From Caballeronia arationis (GTDB lineage Bacteria; Pseudomonadota; Gammaproteobacteria; Burkholderiales; Burkholderiaceae), in NCBI RefSeq assembly GCF_001544975.2, contig NZ_FCOG02000003.1, positions 124,001-188,000 of the forward strand: a stretch of 64,000 nucleotides of DNA, read 5' to 3'. Below are positions 8,624 through 18,393 of this stretch, piece by piece; position 1 is the stretch's first letter; each line of letters begins with the position of its first letter. Position numbers and translations under genes: made by a program. A model generated the notes under the pieces. That model did no database searches and had not been told where the DNA came from. It was given only the letters and a program-made list of their open reading frames with translations.

Positions 8624-10625
8624 ATCCAGCCCCTCCCCCCGCGCCGGCCGCACGTGCTTCCTCAGGACTTTCATAGATATACGCGGCCAGGCCGCGCTTC
8701 TTGAGCGCATCGCCAAGCTTGAGCCGCAAGAAGCTGGAAGTCGTGTATCGCGTGACCCCTTCATAACAACCATTCACGAGCTTCGTGACCATCTCCGAAT
8801 AGGCGTCGAGCATATCCGGCCGGATCGAGAAATTGTCATAGTTGACGATGGCGTGCGGCCTGACCTTCAACCCGCTGAGCTTCGCCTCGACCTCGCGCCG
8901 TATCGCCTCAACATCGTCGAGTGTCGCGACTTCATGTCCTTCGAAGTTGATGAAGAACATGTTCTTCTCGGCGTCATAGCTGAACCGCTCGCTGATACGC
9001 AAGCGCAGCAGGATATTGCGCAAACCCATAGGCGCGCTCTGGAAGATGCGCGCATCCATCAGCCGGGGCGGCCGCTTGATGACTGGCGCAAAGCCCATCT
9101 GCGAGAGGATGTCGCGCTCCACGTCGATGCCCGGCGCTACCTCGATCAACTCGAGCCCTTCAGGCGTCAGCGAAAACACACAGCGCTCGGTGATGTACAG
9201 CACCGGCTGACCGCGCTCGGCCGCATACCTGCCGCTGAACGTCCGGTGCTCGACGGCATCGACGAACTTCTGGCAAGTCCCGTCGCGCACGATCCAGATA
9301 TGCCCGTCCTCGATCGCGATATCCAGCTTTCCCGCGTTGAACGTGCCGACGAACACCACCTTCTTCGCGCTCTGGCTGATGTTGATGAAGCCGCCCGCGC
9401 CCGCGAGCTTCGGGCCGAACTTGCTCACGTTCAGATTGCCTTCGCGGTCGGCCTGCGCGAGCCCGAGGAACGCAATGTCGAGTCCGCCGCCATCGTAGAA
9501 ATCGAACTGGTACGGCTGGTCGATGATCGCCTGCGTGTTGGTCGCGGCACCGAAATTCAGGCCGCCCGCCGGAATGCCACCGATCACGCCCGGCTCCGTC
9601 GTCATCGTAAAGAGATCGATCACCTGCTCTTCGTTCGCCACGCTCGCGATGCCCTCCGGCATGCCGATGCCGAGATTCACGATGCTGTTCGCCATCAGTT
9701 CGAACGCCGCGCGACGCGCGATGATCTTGCGCTCGGACAACGCCATCGGCAACACCGAACTCGCCGCGACGCGCAGCTCGCTCGAAAACGCAGCGCTGTA
9801 CTGCTCGCCGAAGGTCTGCCAATGATGCTCTGGCTGCGCGACCACCACGCAATCGACCATTACGCCCGGAATCTTCACCTGCCGCGAGTTGAGCGTGTTC
9901 GACTCTGCGAGCCGCTCGACCTGCGCGATCACGATGCCACCGGAATTGCGCGCGGCCATTGCGATCGACAGCCCTTCGAGCGTCAGCGCTTCCTTCTCCA
10001 TCGTGATGTTGCCGTTGACGTCAGCCGTCGTGCCGCGCACGATCGCGACGTCGATCGGAAAGGTCTTGTAGAAAAGATAGTCTTTGCCGTCGATCTGCAT
10101 CAGCGTGACAAGATCGTCCGTGGTGCGCGCGTTGAGTTTGCCGCCGCCGTTGCGCGGGTCGACGAAGGTGCCGAGACCGACTGTCGAAATATGTCCGGGA
10201 CGATGCGCGGCGATATCGCGAAAGAGTTGCGAGATCACGCCCTGCGGAAGGTTGTACGCTTCGATGCGGTTGTTGATCGCGAGCTGCTGCAAACCCGGCA
10301 CGAGCCCCCAGTGCCCGCCGATCACTCGGCGCACGAGACCCTCGCGGGCAAGATGATTGAGCCCCTTCGACTTGCCGTCACCCTGGCCTGCTGCATAGAC
10401 GAGCGTGAGGTCCGCGAGCGCTTCGCCGCCCGCGCTATCGCCTTCGAGGAACCGCTCTTCGAGCGCGACCGCCACCGCTTCCGCAAAGCCGATGCCGACG
10501 AAACCGCTCGTCGCGATCGTGTTCCCCGAGCGGATCAGGCGCACGGCCTCGCGTGCCGATACGATCTTGCCCCGCTCGACCGTGCGTGCGGTGGCGGGCA
10601 GATAAGGCCGGACAGTTTCGCTCAT
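8622..10625 (-). CDS. Family I acyl-CoA:acetate/3-ketoacid CoA-transferase, single chain
   Basis: A 667-residue cytoplasmic enzyme in which the alpha and beta halves of a CoA-transferase are fused, as in YdiF-type and propionate CoA-transferases. The first half contains [20 protein letters not shown] and [16 protein letters not shown]. The second half has [17 protein letters not shown] and the catalytic Glu344 in [11 protein letters not shown]. About 120 C-terminal residues go beyond the usual ~520, so this member is longer than the typical enzyme. It exchanges CoA between short-chain acyl-CoA and a carboxylate through a glutamyl-CoA intermediate. It is monocistronic; kup follows upstream on the same strand. 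The substrate pair is unknown. Confidence 0.88.
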   Translation of the reverse strand: MSETVRPYLPATARTVERGKIVSAREAVRLIRSGNTIATSGFVGIGFAEAVAVALEERFLEGDSAGGEALADLTLVYAAGQGDGKSKGLNHLAREGLVRRVIGGHWGLVPGLQQLAINNRIEAYNLPQGVISQLFRDIAAHRPGHISTVGLGTFVDPRNGGGKLNARTTDDLVTLMQIDGKDYLFYKTFPIDVAIVRGTTADVNGNITMEKEALTLEGLSIAMAARNSGGIVIAQVERLAESNTLNSRQVKIPGVMVDCVVVAQPEHHWQTFGEQYSAAFSSELRVAASSVLPMALSERKIIARRAAFELMANSIVNLGIGMPEGIASVANEEQVIDLFTMTTEPGVIGGIPAGGLNFGAATNTQAIIDQPYQFDFYDGGGLDIAFLGLAQADREGNLNVSKFGPKLAGAGGFINISQSAKKVVFVGTFNAGKLDIAIEDGHIWIVRDGTCQKFVDAVEHRTFSGRYAAERGQPVLYITERCVFSLTPEGLELIEVAPGIDVERDILSQMGFAPVIKRPPRLMDARIFQSAPMGLRNILLRLRISERFSYDAEKNMFFINFEGHEVATLDDVEAIRREVEAKLSGLKVRPHAIVNYDNFSIRPDMLDAYSEMVTKLVNGCYEGVTRYTTSSFLRLKLGDALKKRGLAAYIYESPEEARAAGAGGGAG

Positions 10626-10690
10626 GTTGTCTCCGTTCAGCAGGTCGTCGCGTGCTTGTCAGTTTTCGGTGGCGTCCCTCGTCGCCGTGT

Positions 10691-12631
10691 TCAGATCTCG
10701 ACGCGCGCCCCCAGTTCGATCACGCGGTCGGCGGGCAGTTTCAGATAAGCGGCAACGTTGCCCACATTGTGCAGCATGACGGCAAAGAGCCGTTCGCGCC
10801 AGAGCGCCATGCCCTTGCCCGGCGTCGGCACAACCGTCGCACGGCTCAGGAACCACGAGATCTGCGTGCGATCGAACCGCACCCCCGACGACGCGCACGC
10901 TTCCAGCGCAGCAGGCAAATCGACTTCGTCCTTAAAGCCGTAGAGAACCGTCACCTGATAACAGCCCTGCCCGAGCGACTGCACCGACACGCGCTGGTTC
11001 GACGGAATCCACGGCACCTCGCTGTTCGCGACCGTGAGAAAGATCACGGTCTCGTGCAGCACGCGGTTGTGCACGAGATTGTTCAGCAGCGAATGCGGCA
11101 CGCCATGCGGATCGGCGTTCATGAAGATCGCGGTGCCTTCCACGCGCACCGGCGGCTTCGCCAGCAAGGACGCGAGAAACGGCTTGAGCGGTGTCGTGCC
11201 CGCGCGCAGGCGCGCTTCGGCCAGCATCATCTCCCAGCCGCGGCCCCAGGTCGCCATGATCGTGAACATGACGAACCCGATCGCGAGCGGGAACCAGCCG
11301 CCCTGCGCGATCTTCAATAAGTTCGCGGAGAAGAACGTCGCATCGATCACGAAGAAGAAGGCCGTCGCGCACACGCACAGCAGCCAGTTGTAGTGCCACG
11401 CGTAGCGAATCACGAAGAACGTCAGCACGGTCGTGATGAGCATCGTCCCTGTCACCGCGATGCCATAAGCCGAGCCAAGTGCCGTCGACGAGCCGAACGC
11501 GAGCACCGCCCCGACCACGGCGATCAGAAGCGTCCAGTTGATGCCGGGCACATAGATCTGCCCGATCTCCTTGGCCGATGTGTACACCACGTTCATGCGC
11601 GGCAGGAAGCCTAACTGCATCGCCTGCTTGGTCATCGAATAGGTGCCGGAGATCACGGCTTGCGATGCGATCACCGTCGCGACGGTCGAAAGCCCGACCA
11701 TCGGATAGAGCATCCATTGCGGAAAGAGATGATAGAACGGGTTTTGCAACGCCGAGGGATCGGCGAGCAGCAGCGCGCCTTGCCCCAGATAGTTCAGTGC
11801 GAGCGCAGGAAAGACCATGCCGAACCAAGTGACACGGATCGGCCGCGCGCCGAAGTGGCCCATGTCGGCATAGAGCGCCTCGGCACCCGTGAGCGAGAGC
11901 ACCACCGCGCCCAGCGCGACAAATGCGAGCCAGCGGTGACGCAGGCAGAACGCGAGGCCCGCAAGGGGGTCGAGCGCTTCCAAAATGCGCGGCGCGTCTG
12001 CGATATTGACAGCGCCCGCGATGGCGAGGACGAAGAACCACACCACCATCACGGGCCCGAATACCGCGCCGATGCCCGCCGTACCGTGCTTCTGCATCAT
12101 GAAGAGCGCGGTGAGGGCGATCAGCGTGACCGGAATGACGTACGGCTTGAGGAGCGGCGTGGCGACTTCGAGTCCCTCGACCGCGCTCAGCACGGAGATG
12201 GCCGGGGTTATCACGCCGTCGCCGTAGAAAAGCGCGGCGCCCATCACGCCGATGCCGAGCAGCACATGACGCAGCCGCGGCCGGCTCGCGACCGACGAGG
12301 CCGCAAGCGCGAGCAACGCCATGATCCCGCCTTCGCCGTGGTTGTTGGCGCGCAGGATCAGCGTCACGTACTTGAGCGACACGACGATGATGAGCGACCA
12401 GAAGATCAGCGACACGATGCCGATCACGTTGAGCGGTTCGAGCGGCAATCCGTTTGCAGGATCGAACACTGTTTTGAGCGTGTACAACGGACTCGTGCCA
12501 ATGTCTCCGTAGACGATGCCGAGCGCCGCGAGCGCAAGACTCCAGAGGGCCGGATGATGCGGGGCCGGATGATGGGGCGCAGGCGCGCCGGCCTTGTCGT
12601 CCGAGGTCGCGCCCGATGCAGTCAATCCCAT
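10691..12631 (-). CDS. kup: Kup low-affinity potassium:H+ symporter
   Basis: A 646-residue protein of normal Kup length. The hallmark LALAALGIVYGDIGTSPLYT lies near residue 34. About twelve membrane helices follow (to ~residue 465), then a ~180-residue cytoplasmic domain with the family motifs GTAIFMNADPHGVP and HNRVLHETVIFLTV. It imports K+ across the inner membrane. The first ~27 residues are polar with a PHHPAPHHPA duplication. It lies 65 bases upstream of the CoA-transferase on the same strand, but the functions are unrelated and co-transcription is uncertain. Confidence 0.95.
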   Translation of the reverse strand: MGLTASGATSDDKAGAPAPHHPAPHHPALWSLALAALGIVYGDIGTSPLYTLKTVFDPANGLPLEPLNVIGIVSLIFWSLIIVVSLKYVTLILRANNHGEGGIMALLALAASSVASRPRLRHVLLGIGVMGAALFYGDGVITPAISVLSAVEGLEVATPLLKPYVIPVTLIALTALFMMQKHGTAGIGAVFGPVMVVWFFVLAIAGAVNIADAPRILEALDPLAGLAFCLRHRWLAFVALGAVVLSLTGAEALYADMGHFGARPIRVTWFGMVFPALALNYLGQGALLLADPSALQNPFYHLFPQWMLYPMVGLSTVATVIASQAVISGTYSMTKQAMQLGFLPRMNVVYTSAKEIGQIYVPGINWTLLIAVVGAVLAFGSSTALGSAYGIAVTGTMLITTVLTFFVIRYAWHYNWLLCVCATAFFFVIDATFFSANLLKIAQGGWFPLAIGFVMFTIMATWGRGWEMMLAEARLRAGTTPLKPFLASLLAKPPVRVEGTAIFMNADPHGVPHSLLNNLVHNRVLHETVIFLTVANSEVPWIPSNQRVSVQSLGQGCYQVTVLYGFKDEVDLPAALEACASSGVRFDRTQISWFLSRATVVPTPGKGMALWRERLFAVMLHNVGNVAAYLKLPADRVIELGARVEI

Positions 12632-12793
12632 GATTCCTCCAGATTTACGCTTGTCGCGCGCTCGTTTATTCGTCAGAGGATGAGAGCTGCTACTTATGCA
12701 CTTATCGAAGTATAGGAACGGCCGCGCGCTCCGTGCACAGTAAATGGCCCGAGAACGTGTCGTGCTTCTGTCCGCGGCTGTTCGGCACGGATG

Positions 12794-13630
12794 TCAGGCG
12801 TACTTGATCTGCGATACCGCGCGAAGCTCGTCGGGCGTCGCCGTGCCGAAGCCGAAAAACTCCAGGTAAGCGGGGATCATCTCGAACAGCATGTCCGTGC
12901 CGACCTGCACCGCGCAGCCCTTCTCCTTCGCCGCGCGCAACAACGGAGTGTATTCGGACTTCATTACGACCTCGCCAACGAGGGTGCTCGGCGCAATGCG
13001 GTCGATGTCGAACGGCAACGGGTCGTCTTCCTTCATGCCAAGCGGCGTCGCGTTGACGATAACGTCGAAGCCCGCCGGGTCTTTCGATCCCGTCGTGACG
13101 ACGAGTTGCGAATAGTGGTCGCGCAGCCGGCCAGCGAGCGCTTCGACGGAAGGCGTATTGGTATCGAAGAGTGCCATCTCGGCAACGCCGGCCGCGGCCA
13201 GCGATGCAGCAATCGCCGAGCCCACTCCGCCGCTGCCCACCACGAGCACGCGCGCGCCCTTGAGCGCACGGCCCTTGCGCTCGACGCCGCGCACGAAGCC
13301 TGCGCCATCGAACTGATCGCCGACGAGCTTGCCGTCCGGACGTTTGAGGATCGCGTTGCATGCGCCCGCGATGCGGCCGGTGGGCGTCACCTCGTCGACG
13401 AGGCCGACGGTCGTGACCTTGTGCGGCATCGTGACGAGCGCGCCGCGGATGTTGCTCAGCCGGAACAGCATCGGCAGGAAGGCCTCGTAGTCCTCGGGCT
13501 TGACGCCCATCGGCATCACGACGGCGTCGATGCCGTTTTTCTCGAACCACGGGTTGTAGATCATCGGCGCCTTGAACGCCTCGGTCGGGAAACCCAGATG
13601 GGCGATAAGCGTCGTTTTTCCGCTGATCAT
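12794..13630 (-). CDS. Shikimate dehydrogenase-family oxidoreductase (AroE-like)
   Basis: A 278-residue two-domain enzyme. The N-terminal substrate domain has MIYNPWFEKNGIDAVVMPMGV, NIRGALVTMPHKV (catalytic Lys in the NxTxPxK-like position) and GACNAI. The Rossmann domain has LVVGSGGVGSAIAASLA, then NATPLGMKEDDPLPFD. The residues after the glycine motif (LFDT) contain an acidic residue, which would favour NAD over NADP. It is therefore more likely a quinate/shikimate catabolic paralogue than the housekeeping AroE, but this is inference. It is monocistronic, with a palindrome 138 bases upstream of the start. Confidence 0.82.
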   Translation of the reverse strand: MISGKTTLIAHLGFPTEAFKAPMIYNPWFEKNGIDAVVMPMGVKPEDYEAFLPMLFRLSNIRGALVTMPHKVTTVGLVDEVTPTGRIAGACNAILKRPDGKLVGDQFDGAGFVRGVERKGRALKGARVLVVGSGGVGSAIAASLAAAGVAEMALFDTNTPSVEALAGRLRDHYSQLVVTTGSKDPAGFDVIVNATPLGMKEDDPLPFDIDRIAPSTLVGEVVMKSEYTPLLRAAKEKGCAVQVGTDMLFEMIPAYLEFFGFGTATPDELRAVSQIKYA

Positions 13631-14014
13631 CGCAGCGCTCCTTTTTCTAACGAGTTCCTGGATCAGGCCTTACGGTTCCGCTGCAATCACGTCGACGGCG
13701 GACATCACCATCATAGTGCGCCTGCCGGCGACCGCGCGCCAGCACCTGGAATCACGTCGCCCCAATGTGTACCAAATAGTACATTTTATCGCCGACGACG
13801 TCCATATGGATTCCTGGCCCGTGACGGGGGTGCATTCAGCGTCTGCTGAACAGGCGGTGGGGTGCTTTGGCGCGTGATCCGGGTCGCACGGCGATGCGCT
13901 CTTGGCACGGTCACGCGCGCCGTTTCCTCCGATTAATCGGAGCGCATCGGCGCATGCGTGAATCTGGAGGGAATGGCTGATCGACCGGGCCGAAGGCCGG
14001 TCGACCGTTGGGGG
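13631..14014. other. 384-base gap: promoter region and hairpin, no gene
   Basis: No credible gene is present. The part next to 13630 should hold the promoter of the AroE-like gene and contains the TGTAC/GTACA palindrome at 13768-13783. Near 13981-14004, just past the livF stop codon, TCGACCGGGCC and GGCCGGTCGA can pair around GAA. This is a possible terminator for the liv operon, although no T-run follows. Confidence 0.5.
13768..13783. promoter_or_regulatory. Palindrome TGTAC-N6-GTACA, possible operator
   Basis: The 16 bases TGTACCAAATAGTACA have perfect five-base arms around an A/T-rich centre. They lie 138 bases upstream of the AroE-like start codon. GntR-family regulators often bind short symmetric sites containing GTAC, so this is a candidate site, but no regulator gene is adjacent. 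Confidence 0.35.
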
Positions 14015-14749
14015 TTAGTGGCTGGTGCCGAGGTAGGCAGCCTTGACCGACGGATCGTTGCGCAACTGCTCGGCCGGGCCGTGCGTGGCGATGCGGCCGT
14101 TTTCCAGCACGTAGCCATAGTCCGCGACATTGAGCGCGGCGACCGCGAATTGTTCGACGAGCAGCATCGTGACGCCTTCCTGCTTGAGCCTTTCTATAAT
14201 GCGGAAGATTTCTTCGACGAGGATGGGAGCCAGGCCCATCGACGGTTCGTCGAGCAGCACGACATCCGGGTTGAGCATGATGGCGCGCGCCATCGCGAGC
14301 ATCTGCTGTTCGCCGCCTGAGAGCGTGCCGGCCAGTTGATGACGGCGTTCCTTGAGGCGCGGAAAGAGTTCGATGGCGCGTTCGAGGTCGGCGGACACGT
14401 CGCCCTTCGGCCGCGCCCAGGTCAGGCGCGGGAATGCGCCGAGGATGAGGTTGTCGGTGACCGACATGGTGGCGAAGACGCGCCGGCCTTCGGGCGAATG
14501 CGCGAGACCGAGGCGCGCGATCTTGTGCGAGTCCATCGCGTCGATGCGTTTTGCCTCGTTGCCGACGCCCATTGTGATCTCGCCGTCGGTCGCCTTGATC
14601 ATGCCGGAGATCGCGCGCATCGTCGTGGTCTTGCCGGCTCCGTTAGAGCCGATCAAGGTGACCACCTGCGCCTTAGGCACGTCCATCGATATGCCATGCA
14701 GCACTTTTACCTTGCCGTAGCCGGCGTGCAGGTTTCTGATCGATAGCAT
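14015..14749 (-). CDS. livF: Branched-chain amino-acid ABC transporter ATPase LivF
   Basis: A 244-residue ABC ATPase. It has Walker A GSNGAGKTT near residue 34, the signature LSGGEQQML, Walker B VVLLDEPSMGLAP, typical of LivF, and the switch histidine region replaced by LLVEQF as in this subfamily. It powers uptake of branched-chain or related amino acids with the LivH/LivMG membrane proteins. It is the last gene of the operon on the minus strand but is separated from livMG by 737 bases filled mostly by a repeat element. Confidence 0.92.
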   Translation of the reverse strand: MLSIRNLHAGYGKVKVLHGISMDVPKAQVVTLIGSNGAGKTTTMRAISGMIKATDGEITMGVGNEAKRIDAMDSHKIARLGLAHSPEGRRVFATMSVTDNLILGAFPRLTWARPKGDVSADLERAIELFPRLKERRHQLAGTLSGGEQQMLAMARAIMLNPDVVLLDEPSMGLAPILVEEIFRIIERLKQEGVTMLLVEQFAVAALNVADYGYVLENGRIATHGPAEQLRNDPSVKAAYLGTSH

Positions 14750-14799
14750 TTTTTTCGGTTCTCTGCGTTGCGGTTGGGCTGTACGTTATTTGCGCCGGT

Positions 14800-15451
14800 T
14801 TTGGTCTCTGCTCTTGCGTGAAACTTGTTCTCTTGTCGGTCTATTAGCACTGCCCCTGTCCGGGGCGGGACTTACTTTCTTTGCTGCTGCAAAGAAAGTA
14901 AGCAAAGAAAGCAGCTTTTTCAGGCACCAGTCGCAAACCGGCAACGCACTCGCATCACTGACTGGCCCAGCGCCTAAGTGTCGCCCTCAAAGGACCACCG
15001 GGCTTGGCGCGCGCACGCACTGACACCCCTCGCAGTCCAACAAAGTGGTATGCGCTGCGTTCCGGTCCGTCCGCGCTTCGCTCGGACGACGGGCACAACC
15101 GAAAACCAGCGGATGGCAACGACCGCGAACCCAAACCGCGCGACGATGCACCTCTCGTCCAGCGAAGCGAAAACGGATGAATGACTGCTGTGCCAACTTG
15201 TTCACTGCGCGATGACACAGTGCGTGCCGCGCACCAAGCCCCTAAAGTCCGTTGAGGGCGACACTTAGGGGCTGGGCCAATCGGTATTGCTAGTGCGTTG
15301 CCGGTTTGCGACTGCTGCCTGAAAAAGCTGCTTTCTTTGGTTACTTTCTTTGCAGCAGCAAAGAAAGTGACTGCCGCCCCGCACAGGGGCGTGCTAATAG
15401 ACCGTTAAGAAAACAAGTTCCATAGAAGCCCGAAAATATCAAACGGTGTTC
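14800..15451. repeat. ~650-bp palindromic repeat element inside the liv operon
   Basis: Two long inverted arms (about 14840-14995 and 15250-15405) share AGTGTCGCCCTCAA, CAGTCGCAAACCGGCAACGCA, AAAAAGCTGCTTTC and the CTTTCTTTGCTGCTGCAAAGAAAG palindrome. They surround a ~250-base centre. The outer ends (TCTATTAGCACTGCCCC, and GCTAATAGACC...CAAGTTCCATAGAAG...CAAACGGTGTT) match the 8486-8623 copy. Open frames inside (for example 14955-15218, minus) have Ser/Arg-rich translations. I recall similar conceptual proteins in Burkholderia annotations, but consider them artefacts of the repeat. No transposase is present, so it is a non-autonomous element or structured-RNA repeat. Confidence 0.75.
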
Positions 15452-15486
15452 AAAACAACCACGCCCCAGCGCGAGCGATGAACGCC

Positions 15487-17415
15487 CTATGCTGCCTGCC
15501 CACCCAAATAAGCCTCGATAACCTTCTCATCAGCCTGCACCTCGGCAGGTTTTCCTTCGGCAATCTTCTGCCCGAAGTCCAGCACCGAGACCGTGTCGCA
15601 GACACTCATCACCACGTCCATGTGATGCTCGATGAGCACAAGCGTGATCCCGTGATTCCTCACCTTGCGAATGATCGCAACCAGCTCGCGGATATCCGGC
15701 GCCGTCAGCCCCGCCGCAGGCTCATCGAGCAGGAGCAACTGCGGATCGAGCGCGAGCGCCCGTGCAATCTCCAGCAGCCGCTGACGGCCATAAGGCAGAT
15801 TCCGCGCCTCCTCAGTCGCTACATCCTCCAGCCCGACGAAGCGCAGCAGGTTGAACGCCCGCTCCCGCGCGGCACGCTCCTCGCGCCGGTAACGCCCCGT
15901 CATCAGCCCGACATCGGCAAAATTCGACTTGAACGTGTGATGCAGTCCGACCAGCACGTTCTCCAGCGCAGTCATCTCGCCGAACAACTGCACGTTCTGG
16001 AACGTCCGCGCAATGCCCGACAGCGCGATGTTCGCCGACGTCCGCCCCGCAATCGACTGCCCGTCGTATTCGATCGCCCCCGCGCTAGGCACATAAATGC
16101 CCGTCAGCACGTTCATCATCGTGCTCTTGCCCGAGCCGTTCGGTCCGATCAGGCCGTGAATCGTTCCGCGCCGCACCGTCAGGTTCACGTCGTTGAGCGC
16201 CTTCAGGCCGCTGAACTGCATCAGGATGTTGCGCAATTCGAGAATGTTCTCTGCGCCCTCGGGACGCACCGCGAGCACCGCGTCCGCCTGTGCATTCGCG
16301 AGATCGGCAGGATCGATCTTTGTCACGCGCACGCGGCCGAGACTCAGGATCTTGCGTACGAAGCCAACGATGCCGTCCTGCAGGTAATACACGACCAGCA
16401 GGATCATCAGGCCGAAAATGGTCAGGCGCCAATCCGTCAGTGCATCGATCCAGTAGGAAAAGATCGCGAGGCCCGCCGTGCCGATCACCGGAATCGCTAC
16501 CTTCTTCGGCGTGCTGATGCGGCGCGCGAGCGCAATCGCCGCGCCGATCACGACGACCGCCGCAAGCACCGTCGACACCGTGCGGAACATCGAGATGTCG
16601 TCGAGCAGCTTCGGCAGCAGCACGATGATCGTCGAGCCGAGCACCGCGCCCGTGCGCGTCTTGCGTCCGCCCATGATGATCGCGAGCAGGAACAGGATCG
16701 TCAGTTCGAAGTTGTAGGTGTTCGGCGAGATGTACTGCTCGGAATACGAATAGAGGCAGCCAGCAAGACCCGCGAAACCCGCGCTGATGACGAACGCATA
16801 GACCTTGTGGCGATATACCGACACGCCCATGCAGTCCGACGCGATCGGGCTGTCGCGCAGCGCCTCGAACGCTCGGCCCAGATGCGACTTCAGCACGCGA
16901 TGCACGACCACCAGCGACACTACCAGCAGCACCGCGACGAGCCAGTAATACTCGACTTCGTTCAGCATGTGGCCGGCGATCGTGGGCTTCGGAATCTTGA
17001 GGCCCATCGGTCCGTTGGTCAGGAAATCCATCTCGTTGATGAGGATCTGGATGATCGTGCCGAACGCAAGCGTCACCATCGCGAGATAGGGGCCGGACAC
17101 GCGCAGCGCCGGCAGCGCGAGGATCGCGCCGAAGCCCGCCGTCACCAGGATCGCGAGCGGCGCCGTGACGAAGAACGGCATGCCGAGCTTGATGAAGAGC
17201 ACGCCCGCCGTGTACGCGCCGACGCCGAAGAGCCCCGCATGCCCGAGCGACACCTGCCCCGTATACCCCACCACGATGTCGAGACCGAACAGCAGGATCG
17301 CGTAGATCATGATGGTCTCGACGAGGTGGATGTAATACGGATTACCCGACAGCACCGGGAATACCGCGAGTGCGACGAGTCCGACAGCACCCGCGACGAT
17401 TTTCTTGATGTTCAC
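15487..17415 (-). CDS. LivM-LivG fusion: ABC permease plus ATPase
   Basis: One 642-residue chain. Residues ~1-300 are a LivM-type permease (GYTGQVSLGHAGLFGVGAYT, ALRDSPIASDCMGVSV). A segment with two further hydrophobic stretches (~305-350) leads to a LivG-type ATPase from ~390, with Walker A GPNGSGKS at 424-431, LPYGRQRLLEIARAL as the degenerate signature of LivG, and LLLLDEPAAGL as Walker B. Classical systems encode LivM and LivG separately. The frame is continuous with no sign of error. The stop of livH upstream is only seven bases from the start, so they are co-transcribed. Confidence 0.9.
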   Translation of the reverse strand: MNIKKIVAGAVGLVALAVFPVLSGNPYYIHLVETIMIYAILLFGLDIVVGYTGQVSLGHAGLFGVGAYTAGVLFIKLGMPFFVTAPLAILVTAGFGAILALPALRVSGPYLAMVTLAFGTIIQILINEMDFLTNGPMGLKIPKPTIAGHMLNEVEYYWLVAVLLVVSLVVVHRVLKSHLGRAFEALRDSPIASDCMGVSVYRHKVYAFVISAGFAGLAGCLYSYSEQYISPNTYNFELTILFLLAIIMGGRKTRTGAVLGSTIIVLLPKLLDDISMFRTVSTVLAAVVVIGAAIALARRISTPKKVAIPVIGTAGLAIFSYWIDALTDWRLTIFGLMILLVVYYLQDGIVGFVRKILSLGRVRVTKIDPADLANAQADAVLAVRPEGAENILELRNILMQFSGLKALNDVNLTVRRGTIHGLIGPNGSGKSTMMNVLTGIYVPSAGAIEYDGQSIAGRTSANIALSGIARTFQNVQLFGEMTALENVLVGLHHTFKSNFADVGLMTGRYRREERAARERAFNLLRFVGLEDVATEEARNLPYGRQRLLEIARALALDPQLLLLDEPAAGLTAPDIRELVAIIRKVRNHGITLVLIEHHMDVVMSVCDTVSVLDFGQKIAEGKPAEVQADEKVIEAYLGGQAA

Positions 17416-17422
17416 GGTAGCC

Positions 17423-18298
17423 TCAGACTTTCTTGATGGCAGTCTTGCCGAAGAGACCCGCCGGCTTCATCGCCAGCACGATCAGCAGGAGCACGAGTCC
17501 CGGCACGTCCTTGTAGCCGGTCGAAATATAAAAGCCGGTAGTGGTCTCCGCTATGCCGAGAATCATCCCGCCGACGATGATCCCCATCCCGCTAGACAGC
17601 CCGCCGATGATCGCCACTGCGAACGCCTTGAGTCCGAGGACCGCGCCCATCGTCGCGCCGGTCAGCGTGAGCGGCGCGATCAGCACGCCCGCGAACGCGG
17701 CCGTCAGCGACGAGAGCGCATATGAGAACGTGATCACGAGGCCGGTATTGATGCCCATGAGCGAAGCGGCGTCACGATCGTTCGCGGTCGCGACCACGGC
17801 CTTGCCGAAGATCGTCTTGCGGTTGAAGAACTCGACCGCGAGCATCATCACGAGCGCGCCGCCCACGACGAGCAGCTCCATCGGCAGCACGTTGGCGCCG
17901 AAGACCTTGAGTGGCGCTTCGGGCAAAGGCGACGGAAAGCGCAGGTCGTCACGGCCCCAGACGTTTTCCGCGACGTTCTTGAAGATGATGCCGAGCGCGA
18001 TCGTCGACATGATCCAGCCGAATTCGGACTTGATCCTGATCGCGGGCCGCACGCCGATGCGTTCGACGAACGCGCCCTGCGCGAGGCCGAAGAGACACAC
18101 GAGCGGAATCATCAGCCAGTAGTTGACGCCCACCGAGACGAGCGTGAGGCCGACGAGTGCGCCGAGCATCAGCGCATCGCCCTGCCCGAAGTTCAGCGTG
18201 CCGGAAGTGGCAAACGTGAGTTGATAGCCGAACGCGATCACGGCGTAGATCATGCCGAGCGCGATGCCGCTATAGACAAGCTGGAGAAGAATGGACAT
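17423..18298 (-). CDS. livH: Branched-chain amino-acid ABC permease LivH
   Basis: A 291-residue inner-membrane permease with about eight helices. It has the family motifs YAVIAFGYQLTFATSGTLNFGQGD near the N-terminus and KAFAVAIIGGLSSGMGIIVGGM near the C-terminus. It forms the channel together with the LivM half of the fusion protein encoded seven bases downstream. A GC-rich hairpin lies between the binding-protein gene and this one, which may set the protein ratio. Confidence 0.92.
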   Translation of the reverse strand: MSILLQLVYSGIALGMIYAVIAFGYQLTFATSGTLNFGQGDALMLGALVGLTLVSVGVNYWLMIPLVCLFGLAQGAFVERIGVRPAIRIKSEFGWIMSTIALGIIFKNVAENVWGRDDLRFPSPLPEAPLKVFGANVLPMELLVVGGALVMMLAVEFFNRKTIFGKAVVATANDRDAASLMGINTGLVITFSYALSSLTAAFAGVLIAPLTLTGATMGAVLGLKAFAVAIIGGLSSGMGIIVGGMILGIAETTTGFYISTGYKDVPGLVLLLIVLAMKPAGLFGKTAIKKV

Positions 18299-18344
18299 CG
18301 TCGAGCCGCCGAGAGGTCAGACACCAAGCGAAACACAAAGCAAA

Positions 18345-18371
18345 GCCGCCCCGCCGTCAGGCGGGCGCGGC
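18345..18371 (-). terminator. GC-rich hairpin between binding-protein gene and livH
   Basis: GCCGCCCCGCC and GGCGGGCGCGGC pair around GTCA with a single bulge. On the minus strand the stem is followed by a moderately T-rich run (TTTGCTTTGTGTTT). It lies just after the stop codon of the binding-protein gene and before livH. Such hairpins commonly act as partial terminators or mRNA stabilisers, so that binding protein is made in excess over permease. Confidence 0.6.
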
Positions 18372-18393
18372 TCCCGCGCACACGACCAACGCC

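Noticed and set aside
8619..10748. 709-codon frame antisense to the CoA-transferase
   Set aside because: Translation is Arg/His/Asp-rich and typical of the complementary strand of a high-GC gene; the opposite strand has a complete, motif-bearing enzyme.
13903..13917. TGGCACG resembling a sigma-54 -24 element
   Set aside because: The -12 position has no GC at the required spacing and no gene starts downstream on that strand.
14955..15218. 87-codon frame within the palindromic element
   Set aside because: It lies wholly in a repeat with inverted arms, has an Ser/Arg-rich translation and no ribosome-binding site; probably an annotation artefact.
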